A stretch of 20,045 nt of DNA from an uncultured Oscillospiraceae bacterium (GTDB lineage Bacteria; Bacillota; Clostridia; Oscillospirales; Oscillospiraceae), in assembly GCA_934590325.1 (NCBI GenBank), contig CAKTOW010000026.1, positions 1 to 20,045 of the forward strand, written 5' to 3'. Position numbers and translations under genes: made by a program. A model generated the notes under the pieces. The model was not told the DNA's origin. It saw only the letters and a list, made by a program, of their open reading frames with translations, and did no database searches. This document shows, one piece after another, positions 14,923-20,045 of the stretch (positions are counted from its first letter, which is position 1; every line of letters begins with the position of its first letter).

Positions 14923-14955
14923 ATTTTCGGCGGCGTACACGCCGCCGCCGAAAAT
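14923..14955. repeat. GC-rich inverted repeat
   Basis: ATTTTCGGCGGCG and CGCCGCCGAAAAT are 13-bp perfect arms around a seven-base loop. T-rich sequence (TTTGATTTTATTTG) follows shortly after on the plus strand, so weak terminator activity is possible. A smaller stem, GCGCAC/GTGCGC, lies just upstream at 14869-14885. Confidence 0.6.
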
Positions 14956-15009
14956 GGATTTGATTTTATTTGTGTCTGCGGACGCAAACTCTGCGAGGCA
15001 TTGCAAAAT

Positions 15010-15050
15010 GACGGGCGGCGGCTGGTGCCGCCGCCCGTCCCCTCTCTTTT
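15010..15050 (+). terminator. Strong intrinsic terminator
   Basis: GACGGGCGGCGGC and GCCGCCGCCCGTC form a perfect 13-bp stem with loop TGGT (15010-15039), followed by CCCTCTCTTTTT on the plus strand. It probably ends the secA transcript, 337 bases past its stop codon, an unusually long trailer. It lies directly against the left end of the palindromic element at 15051. Confidence 0.8.
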
Positions 15051-15149
15051 TGTCATTGCGAGGAGCAAAGCGACGTGGCAATCCGTTTCTCTTTCCACAA
15101 AGAGAAATACGGATTCCCACGCCAGTGTGCGCACTGGCTCGGAATGACA
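15051..15149. repeat. Palindromic repeat element, short copy (99 bp)
   Basis: This is the second copy of the element at 8567-8704, bounded by TGTCATTGCGAG and CTCGGAATGACA. Blocks shared with the long copy are CGTGGCAATCCGTTTC, TACGGATTCCCAC, the CCAGTG/CACTGG arms and the ends. The right half-unit folds as GCCAGTG-TGCG-CACTGGC; the left half has no long inner stem. The middle (15087-15108) is a separate hairpin, TTCTCTTT-CCAC-AAAGAGAA, unrelated to the middle of the long copy. The element ends 12 bases before the pgeF ribosome binding site. Confidence 0.85.
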
Positions 15150-15171
15150 GCCGCTTTTTCAAGGAGGTACT

Positions 15172-15984
15172 ATGTTCCACACCCACACGAAAAATGAGCT
15201 GGTATACCTGACCTCCGACGTGCTGGCGGACGGCGGCACCGTCCACGGCTTCTCCACCCGGCGTGGCGGGGTCTCCCCCGCCCCGTGGGACAGCCTGAAC
15301 CTGGACGACCGGCGGGGCGACGACCCCGCCAACGTGCAGGAGAATTTCCGCCGCCTGTGCGCCGCCCTGGACGCGGATGCGGAGCGGGTGGTGCTGAGCC
15401 GTCAGGTACACCGTGACGACGTGCGCGTGGTCACCGCCGAGGACGCGGGCAAGGGCCTGTGGCGCCCCCGGGACTACGACAGCGCCGACGCGCTGGTGAC
15501 GGACGTGCCGGGCCTGGCGCTGATCGTGTTCTCCGCCGACTGCAACGTGCTGCTGCTCCATGACCCGGTGCGCCGCGTGGTCGGCGCCGCCCACGCCGGA
15601 TGGCGGGGCACCGCCGCGGGCATCGCCGGCAAGACGGCCCGTGTCATGGGTGAGGTCTACGGCTGCCGCATGGAGGACATCCGCGCCGCCGTGGGCCCGG
15701 CCATCGGCCAGTGCTGCTTCGAGACCGACGGCGACGTGCCGGAGGCGCTGCGCGCCGCATTGGGCGCGGCGGCGGAGCCCTACATGGTGTGGAACGGCAC
15801 AAAATGGCACATCGACCTGAAGGGCGTCAACGCCCTGTGGCTGCGCCGCGAGGGCGTAACGCACATCGATATATGCGGCGACTGCACCGCCTGCCGCCCC
15901 GACCTGTACTGGAGCCACCGGAAAATGGGACTGCAGCGGGGGGAGCAGGCCGCGCTGATCGTCCTCAGGGAGGGAACGCTATGA
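15172..15984 (+). CDS. pgeF: Peptidoglycan editing factor PgeF / laccase-domain (YfiH/YlmD family) protein
   Basis: This protein of 270 residues belongs to the DUF152/YfiH family. Members have purine nucleoside phosphorylase or adenosine deaminase activity, and the E. coli protein keeps wrong amino acids out of peptidoglycan. The zinc ligands of the family are visible as H80 (RQVHRDD), C124 (FSADCNVLLL) and H141 (AAHAGWRGT). The motifs HGFSTRRGGVS near the N-terminus and GPAIGQCCFE in the second half are also typical. The ATG at 15172 has AGGAGG four bases upstream, strong but close. No promoter could be found between the terminator at 15010-15050 and the start, only the palindromic element. 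The stop overlaps the next start (ATGA), which indicates an operon. Whether it acts on nucleosides or on cell-wall precursors here is unknown. Confidence 0.92.
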   Translation: MFHTHTKNELVYLTSDVLADGGTVHGFSTRRGGVSPAPWDSLNLDDRRGDDPANVQENFRRLCAALDADAERVVLSRQVHRDDVRVVTAEDAGKGLWRPRDYDSADALVTDVPGLALIVFSADCNVLLLHDPVRRVVGAAHAGWRGTAAGIAGKTARVMGEVYGCRMEDIRAAVGPAIGQCCFETDGDVPEALRAALGAAAEPYMVWNGTKWHIDLKGVNALWLRREGVTHIDICGDCTACRPDLYWSHRKMGLQRGEQAALIVLREGTL

Positions 15985-17528
15985 AACGTTCATTGGTCTG
16001 CCTGCTGCTGGCGCTGGTGCTGCTGTGTACCTCCGGCTGCAGCAGCTGGGACGCCGCCGACGACCCGCTGGGCGAGCTGTCGGACTTCTATCAGACGGAA
16101 AACGAGGAACCGGCGCCGGAGCCGTTGACCGCCTTCACCCTGCCCTACATCGCCGGGAGCACGCTGGACCCCGTGTCCGCCACCGAGCCGGTGCAGCAGG
16201 CGGTGGACGCGCTGCTGTACGAGGGTCTGTTTGTCCTGGACGAGCAGTTCCAACCCACGGCGGTGCTGGCGGACAGCTGGCAGTACGACAGCGAGCGCAT
16301 GGTCTGGACCATCCGCATCAAAAGCGGCGCGGTGTTCTCCGACGGCACGGCCGTCACGGCGCAGGACGCTGCGGCCACCCTGGAGCGGGCGCGGCAGAGT
16401 GCCCGGTACGCCGCGCGGCTGCGGGAGGTGAGCTCCGTCAGCGCCCAGGGCGACACGGTGGTCGTCGCCCTGTCCTCGCCCCTGAGCACCCTGCCCTACC
16501 GGCTGGACATCCCCATCGTCAAGGCGGGGACGGAGAGCCGCGCAGCCCCCGTGGGCAGCGGCCCCTACGTGTTCGTCAAAAGCGAGGACGGGGCCTATCT
16601 GACCGCCAACACCCGCTGGTGGCAGGGCCTGAATACCCTGCCGCTGACCCGCATCGAGCTGAAGCACTGCAAGGACAGGGACTCCGCCCTGTACGCCTTC
16701 TCCTCCCGTGAGATACAGCTGCTGACCCTGGACCTGACCGGCAGCGGCGGCACCGGCGTGTCCGGCGACGGCGACTACACGGATGCGCCCACCACGGTGA
16801 TGCACTTTGTGGGCATGAACACCCGCCGGGCGCCCCTGGATGACCCGGCGCTGCGCCGGGCGCTGAGCGCGGGCATCGACCGGGCGGCCCTGACCTCCTC
16901 CTGCCTGCTGGGCCACGGCATGGCGGCGCAGCTGCCGGCCTCCCCCGCGGCGGCGGTGTACGACACATCGCTGGAGACCCCCTACAACGCCGCCACCTAT
17001 GTCCACCTGCTCAACGAGGCCCTGGGCGCGGTGGAGGACGGGGAGCAGCCCCAGACCCTGACGCTGCTGGTGAATGAGGACAGCAGCTTCAAGGTGTCCG
17101 CCGCCCAGGAGGTGGCCGCATGCCTGACAGGCTCCCGCCTGACGGTGACGGTGGAGGCCGTGCCCTGGGAGACCTTCGTGGCCCGGCTGGAGAGCGGCGA
17201 GTTCGACCTGTACTACGGCGAGTGCCGCCTGACCGCCGACTGGGATGTGGGCGCGCTGATCGGCACGGAGGGCGCCATGAACTACGGCGGCTACGACAGC
17301 GAGACCGCCTGGCAGCTGCTGCAGCGCTGCCGCACCGCCGGGGACAGCGGCCGCGCCGCCGCCCTGAGCGCCCTGTGGCAGCAGCTGCTGGAGGACGCCC
17401 CCTTCGCCCCCCTGTGCTTCAAATCCACCTCCGTGCTGACCACCACCGGCGTGGTGACGGGCCTTGCCCCCACGGAGACCGACCCCTTCCACGACCTTGG
17501 CAGCTGGGTCGTGGACCTGACCAAGTGA
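15981..17528 (+). CDS. ABC transporter substrate-binding lipoprotein, family 5 (peptide-binding type)
   Basis: This is an extracytoplasmic solute-binding protein of the oligopeptide/nickel family, 515 residues. It starts at ATG 15981, overlapping the pgeF stop by four bases, with GGGAGGG eight bases upstream; the open frame extending further upstream is chance. The N-terminus MKRSLVCLLLALVLLCTSGC is a lipoprotein signal with lipidated C20, though the -3 residue of the lipobox (Thr) is weak. The family signature region EGLFVLDEQFQPTAVLADSW is at about 80-99, and the motif VWTIRIKSGAVFSDGTAVTA follows. Late in the protein, DLYYGECRLTADWDVGALIG matches the hinge-proximal conserved region. No permease or ATPase gene is adjacent, so it must work with a transporter encoded elsewhere or act alone. 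The ligand cannot be read from sequence. Confidence 0.88.
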   Translation: MKRSLVCLLLALVLLCTSGCSSWDAADDPLGELSDFYQTENEEPAPEPLTAFTLPYIAGSTLDPVSATEPVQQAVDALLYEGLFVLDEQFQPTAVLADSWQYDSERMVWTIRIKSGAVFSDGTAVTAQDAAATLERARQSARYAARLREVSSVSAQGDTVVVALSSPLSTLPYRLDIPIVKAGTESRAAPVGSGPYVFVKSEDGAYLTANTRWWQGLNTLPLTRIELKHCKDRDSALYAFSSREIQLLTLDLTGSGGTGVSGDGDYTDAPTTVMHFVGMNTRRAPLDDPALRRALSAGIDRAALTSSCLLGHGMAAQLPASPAAAVYDTSLETPYNAATYVHLLNEALGAVEDGEQPQTLTLLVNEDSSFKVSAAQEVAACLTGSRLTVTVEAVPWETFVARLESGEFDLYYGECRLTADWDVGALIGTEGAMNYGGYDSETAWQLLQRCRTAGDSGRAAALSALWQQLLEDAPFAPLCFKSTSVLTTTGVVTGLAPTETDPFHDLGSWVVDLTK

Positions 17529-17537
17529 GGTGACGGC

Positions 17538-17918
17538 ATGAAGCTGGCACACATTGCACTGTTCGCGGAGGACATGGAGACCATGAAGGCCTTCTTCACC
17601 GCGTATTTCGGCTGCACCGCCGGGACACTGTACCACAATCCCCGGACGGGCTTCCGCTCCTACTTCCTGCGCTTCCCGGAGGGCGGCGTGCTGGAGCTGA
17701 TGCAGTGGGACACCGTCGCGCCGCGCCCGGAGGGACGGCACACCGGCCTGGACCACATCGCCCTCAGCGTGGGCAGCCACGAAGCCGTGGACGCCCTGAC
17801 AGCGCGGCTGGCCGGGGACGGCTACACCGTGGACAGCGGCCCCCGCGTCACCGGCGATGGGTATTACGAGAGCTGCGTCCTTGGCCCGGAGGGCCTGCGG
17901 GTCGAAATAACGGTATAA
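17538..17918 (+). CDS. VOC-family (glyoxalase/bleomycin-resistance fold) metalloprotein
   Basis: This small protein of 126 residues has the paired beta-alpha-beta-beta-beta modules of the vicinal oxygen chelate family. The four expected metal ligands are all in place: H5 (LAHIALF), E53 (GVLELMQW), H73 (LDHIALSV) and E123 (RVEITV). It resembles lactoylglutathione lyase-like proteins, but many members have other roles, including isomerases and antibiotic binding, so I give no gene name. The ATG at 17538 has GAGGTGA upstream. It starts nine bases after the binding-protein stop, as the third gene of the pgeF operon. Its stop codon touches the bidirectional terminator at 17917-17953. Enzyme activity is likely because the ligands are intact, but the substrate is unknown. 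Confidence 0.88.
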   Translation: MKLAHIALFAEDMETMKAFFTAYFGCTAGTLYHNPRTGFRSYFLRFPEGGVLELMQWDTVAPRPEGRHTGLDHIALSVGSHEAVDALTARLAGDGYTVDSGPRVTGDGYYESCVLGPEGLRVEITV

Positions 17919-17953
17919 AAAACACCCCCCGACTCCGCCGGGGGGTGTTTTTT
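17917..17953. terminator. Bidirectional terminator between the VOC gene and lexA
   Basis: AAAAAACACCCCCC (17917-17930) and GGGGGGTGTTTTTT (17940-17953) form a perfect 14-bp stem whose A/T ends supply the U-tract on both strands. It serves both converging transcripts. Confidence 0.93.
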
Positions 17954-17958
17954 CTTCT

Positions 17959-18600
17959 TCAGCTGTACTGGCGTACCACGGCGGTGACCTTGCCCAGCAG
18001 AGTGGCCTCCCGGCCGTCTATAGGCCGGTAGTTCTCGTTCTCCGGCAGGAGCCACACCTCGCCGTTGCGGCGGCTGAGGCGCTTGACCGTGGCCTCATCC
18101 CCCAGCAGCGCCACCACGATCTCACCGTTGTGGGCGGTGGGCTGGCGGTGGACCACCACCAGGTCGTCCGGCAGGATACCGGCGTTCAGCATGGACTCGC
18201 CCCGGACACGGAGGGCAAAGTACTCCCCCTCCCTGCCGCCGGTGTCGAAGGTCAGATAGTCCTCGATGCACTCCTCGGCCAGAATGGGACTGCCGGCGGC
18301 CACGGTGCCCACCACGGGGATGCGGTCGGCGGCGGGCTCGGCCTCCTCCTGTATGGGCGCTGCGCCCGCAGGCGCCTCCCCCTGGGACGGCTGCGCCAGT
18401 GTAAGTGCGCGGCCCTTACCGGCGCCCTTGGTCAGGACGCCCAGCTCCTCCATGTGCTTCAGGTGGAAGTGGACGGTGGAGGGCGATTTCAGCCCCACCG
18501 CCTCGCCGATCTCGCGGACGGAAGGGGGGTACCCCTGCCGCTGCAGTGCCTCGGCGATGTAATCGTATATCCTCTGCTGCATCTTCGTCATCTGTGCCAT
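17959..18600 (-). CDS. lexA: SOS-response transcriptional repressor LexA
   Basis: LexA represses SOS genes and cleaves itself when RecA is activated by DNA damage. It has 213 residues. The winged-helix DNA-binding domain is at 1-65, with the recognition region SVREIGEAVGLKSPSTVHFHL near 27-47. An Ala/Glu/Pro-rich linker at about 70-92 is followed by the S24 peptidase domain. The self-cleavage bond is A102-G103 in TVAAGSP. The catalytic dyad is S136 (RVRGESM) and K173 (EATVKRL). ATG 18600 is chosen because AAAGGGG lies seven bases upstream and MAQMTKMQQRIYDYI matches the family start; the longer frame upstream crosses the promoter. A Bacillus-type operator overlaps the promoter -35, predicting autorepression. 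The stop is five bases from the shared terminator. Confidence 0.97.
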   Translation of the reverse strand: MAQMTKMQQRIYDYIAEALQRQGYPPSVREIGEAVGLKSPSTVHFHLKHMEELGVLTKGAGKGRALTLAQPSQGEAPAGAAPIQEEAEPAADRIPVVGTVAAGSPILAEECIEDYLTFDTGGREGEYFALRVRGESMLNAGILPDDLVVVHRQPTAHNGEIVVALLGDEATVKRLSRRNGEVWLLPENENYRPIDGREATLLGKVTAVVRQYS

Positions 18601-18640
18601 ATCGCTGCCCCTTTCGCCGCGTACATACTCTTTCGCTGGT

Positions 18641-18669
18641 ATTATACCACAGCCCGCGGCGGATTGCAA
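18641..18669 (-). promoter_or_regulatory. Promoter of lexA
   Basis: On the minus strand, TTGCAA (18669-18664) and TATAAT (18646-18641) have a 17-base spacer and an extended -10 TGG. The predicted leader is about 34 bases. The LexA operator overlaps the -35. Confidence 0.8.
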
Positions 18670-18679
18670 CATTTGTTCT
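18666..18679 (-). promoter_or_regulatory. Probable LexA operator (SOS box)
   Basis: On the minus strand this reads AGAACAAATGTTGC. It matches the Firmicutes/Bacillus LexA core GAAC-N4-GTTC at 7 of 8 fixed bases (GTTG instead of GTTC). It covers part of the lexA -35 element, where a bound repressor would block RNA polymerase. Confidence 0.7.
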
Positions 18680-18723
18680 ATTTGTTTTTCTGCTTTTTTG
18701 CGCGGGAAATGGCAGATTTCCTC

Positions 18724-18752
18724 TTGCAATGTGGTGTACAGTATGGTAAAAT
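18724..18752 (+). promoter_or_regulatory. Promoter of secG
   Basis: TTGCAA (18724-18729) and TAAAAT (18747-18752) have a 17-base spacer and an extended -10 TGG. The predicted leader is about 49 bases. It is divergent from lexA and about 45 bases from the LexA operator. Confidence 0.7.
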
Positions 18753-18807
18753 GCAATGTACTGTGATAAATATGCCGTAAGGCATGGAATAGGTGGAGGA
18801 GTCCGAA

Positions 18808-19056
18808 ATGTTGATTTTTATTACTGTTCTGCAGCTGCTCGCTGCTCTCATCCTGATCCTGGTGGTTCTGTTCCAGTCCGGCAAGAGCCAGGGTCTGTCC
18901 GGCGCTATCGGCGGCATCGCCGACAGCTATATGTCCAAGTCCAAGGCCAAGAGCCTGGACGCCAAGCTGGCCAAGGGCACCAAGTGGGTGGGCGCCGTGT
19001 TCATCGTGCTGACCCTGGTCATCAACTGCATGCTGGCCGCCGGTGTCGGTGCGTAA
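18808..19056 (+). CDS. secG: Preprotein translocase subunit SecG
   Basis: SecG is the small membrane subunit of the SecYEG channel that aids SecA-driven export. It has 82 residues, normal for Gram-positives. The first membrane segment (FITVLQLLAALILILVVLFQ, about 4-23) is followed by the conserved QSGKSQGLSGAIGG loop. A basic stretch (SKSKAKSLDAKLAKGTKW) leads into the second membrane segment (about 62-79). ATG 18808 has GGAGGAG six bases upstream; the in-frame GTG at 18793 lies within that site region and is rejected. It is a single-gene transcript with its own promoter (18724-18752) and terminator (19075-19109). Its partner secA is in the same window but not in the same operon. Confidence 0.96.
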   Translation: MLIFITVLQLLAALILILVVLFQSGKSQGLSGAIGGIADSYMSKSKAKSLDAKLAKGTKWVGAVFIVLTLVINCMLAAGVGA

Positions 19057-19074
19057 GTAAGCAAAACTGCATCC

Positions 19075-19109
19075 AGCGCCCCGGAGCATCGCTCCGGGGC
19101 GCTCTTTTT
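19075..19109 (+). terminator. Intrinsic terminator of secG
   Basis: AGCGCCCCGGAGC and GCTCCGGGGCGCT form a perfect 13-bp stem with loop ATC, followed by CTTTTTA on the plus strand. The T-run overlaps the stop codon of the converging deacetylase gene. On the minus strand no U-tract follows. Confidence 0.93.
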
Positions 19110-19818
19110 ATGCGCTGCGGTAGGTGACGCCCGGCTCCGGCGTGATGCCCTTCAGCTCCAGCAGCTCCGCCACCGTCACAAAGACGTACCCCTGCTCCTG
19201 CAGATGTTCGATCGCCGCCAGCACCGCGTCCACAGTGTTCTGATAGCGGTCATGCAGCAGCACGATATCGCCGTCGCCGGTGCAGCGGTAGATGACGTCC
19301 AGTATTTTGCCGCAGTCCTTGGTACGCCAGTCCTCGGTGTCCACCGACCAATTCACCAGCGGGACGGCCAGCGCGGCGGCCTCCTCCTCGGACATCAGGC
19401 CGTAGGGCGGCCGTACCCAATAGTCCCCGTCCCCCAGCAGCTCACGGAGCAGATCGTCGTTCCTCCGCAGGTCGGCCAGCGCCTGGGCGGCGGTCAGGCT
19501 GTGCAGGTCCGCGTGGTCGTAGGAGTGGTTGCCCACCTGATGCCCCTCAGCGGCGATGCGCTGCACGATGTCCGGGTCCTTCATCGCCTGACAGCCCACC
19601 ACAAAGAAGGTCGCCCTGGCTCCCAACTCCTGCAGCCCGTCCAGCAAACGGGGCGTGCAGCGGGGCGATGGCCCGTCGTCGAAGGTCAGCGCCACGTATT
19701 TTGGGGTGTCCCCCTCCTCCTGCGCGGCCGCCTCCGACGCGGCCAGTCTCTCCCCCGCCCCGCAGGCGGACAGCGGCAGCAGCAGCGCGCACAGCAGGGC
19801 GCATAGTCGTTTCTTCAT
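19108..19818 (-). CDS. Polysaccharide deacetylase (NodB domain) lipoprotein
   Basis: This is a carbohydrate esterase family 4 deacetylase, 236 residues, predicted to remove N-acetyl groups from a cell-surface polysaccharide such as peptidoglycan. The signal peptide MKKRLCALLCALLLPLSAC has a good lipobox (LSAC), so C19 should anchor it to the membrane. The NodB motifs are complete: TFDDGP at 45-50 (D47 base, D48 metal), HSYDH at 98-102 (H98 and H102 metal), RPPYG at 136-140, D160-x3-W164 and VLLHD at 186-190 with catalytic H189. The start at 19818 has only a weak GGTGA upstream. No convincing promoter separates it from the rplQ terminator; TATACT at 19839-19834 is possible but lacks a -35. Substrate and biological role are not determined by the sequence. 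Confidence 0.92.
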   Translation of the reverse strand: MKKRLCALLCALLLPLSACGAGERLAASEAAAQEEGDTPKYVALTFDDGPSPRCTPRLLDGLQELGARATFFVVGCQAMKDPDIVQRIAAEGHQVGNHSYDHADLHSLTAAQALADLRRNDDLLRELLGDGDYWVRPPYGLMSEEEAAALAVPLVNWSVDTEDWRTKDCGKILDVIYRCTGDGDIVLLHDRYQNTVDAVLAAIEHLQEQGYVFVTVAELLELKGITPEPGVTYRSA

Positions 19819-19852
19819 TTCATCACCGGGAGAAGTATATCGCCCGGCGAAC

Positions 19853-19901
19853 AAAAAAAGAACACGCTTCAGGCCATAGGCCTGCGGCGCGTTCTTTTTT
19901 T
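19853..19901 (-). terminator. Terminator of rplQ (bidirectional in form)
   Basis: AAAAAAAGAAC (19853-19863) pairs with GTTCTTTTTTT (19891-19901). Inner stems CGC/GCG and CAGGCC/GGCCTG surround an ATA loop. It begins 16 bases past the rplQ stop on the minus strand and is probably the end of the alpha ribosomal operon. Confidence 0.88.
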
Positions 19902-19917
19902 ATGGATCAAAGTGTGA

Positions 19918-20045
19918 TCACTTCACCAGCTCGATGATGGCGGTCTCGGCAGCATCGCCGCGGCGGATGCCGGTGCGGATGATGCGGGTATAGCCACCGT
20001 TGCGCTCGGCGTAGCTGGGAGCCAGTTCCTTGAACAGCTTGTTGG
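19918..20045 (-). CDS. rplQ: 50S ribosomal protein L17, C-terminal part (runs off the right edge)
   Basis: The visible 41 residues start [20 protein letters not shown] and end [11 protein letters not shown]. They match the strongly conserved L17 C-terminus, including [21 protein letters not shown]17 is a 50S subunit protein near the exit tunnel. In Firmicutes rplQ normally follows rpoA as the last gene of the alpha operon, so rpoA is expected just beyond the right edge. The stop TGA is at 19918-19920, followed by the terminator at 19853-19901. Identification is secure despite the truncation by the window edge. Confidence 0.96.
   Translation of the reverse strand, partial: NKLFKELAPSYAERNGGYTRIIRTGIRRGDAAETAIIELVK

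Noticed and set aside
14674..15171. Possible CRISPR-like or tandem repeat array
   Set aside because: The inverted repeats differ from one another in sequence and spacing. Only the 52-bp secA tail repeats directly, and only twice.
15711..15980. N-terminal extension of the peptide-binding lipoprotein gene
   Set aside because: It overlaps pgeF out of frame. The ATG at 15981 has a good ribosome binding site and begins a clear lipoprotein signal peptide.
18601..19089. N-terminal extension of lexA to about 376 residues
   Set aside because: It would cross the lexA promoter and operator and read antisense through secG. LexA proteins are about 200 residues and the ATG at 18600 fits.

Overview
The window is chromosomal core-genome DNA from a GC-rich member of the Firmicutes, most likely class Clostridia (Oscillospiraceae-like). 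This rests on four things: the gene order rpoB-rpoC-L7Ae-like protein-rpsL, Firmicutes-type protein sequences, a Bacillus-type LexA operator, and strong AAGGAGG-like ribosome binding sites. The genus call is inference. No phage, transposase, CRISPR array, tRNA or rRNA is visible.

Layout. Bases 1-8479 (minus strand) hold the RNA polymerase region. rpoB and rpoC are transcribed from a consensus promoter at 8451-8479 and end at a hairpin at 740-768. A separate promoter at 621-649 then drives a small L7Ae-family protein and rpsL (S12), which runs off the left edge. Bases 8480-8766 are non-coding and hold a 138-bp palindromic repeat between two copies of a terminator. Bases 8767-11715 (minus) hold a two-gene operon: a beta-CASP metallo-beta-lactamase ribonuclease, then a 23S rRNA uracil methyltransferase. 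It is divergent from secA (plus, 11929-14673). Bases 14674-15171 are non-coding and rich in hairpins, with a duplicated fragment of the secA 3' end, a strong terminator and a second palindromic repeat. Bases 15172-17918 (plus) hold a tight operon: pgeF, a lipoprotein of the peptide-binding family, and a VOC/glyoxalase-fold protein. It converges on lexA (minus) at a shared bidirectional terminator. lexA and secG are divergent. A lipoprotein polysaccharide deacetylase (minus) follows, and the window ends in the 3' end of rplQ (minus), normally the last gene of the alpha ribosomal operon.

How the genes work together. Most serve central information processing and export: transcription (RpoB, RpoC), translation (S12, L17, L7Ae-like, RlmD), RNA turnover (beta-CASP enzyme), protein export (SecA, SecG), SOS control (LexA) and envelope work (PgeF, deacetylase, binding lipoprotein). 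Six promoters could be read directly. All have a 17-base spacer and an extended -10 (TGn) element.

The part least explained by standard annotation is the non-coding DNA: two palindromic elements whose half-units show compensatory base changes, and the 52-bp secA-tail duplication. I found no convincing new multi-gene system here.
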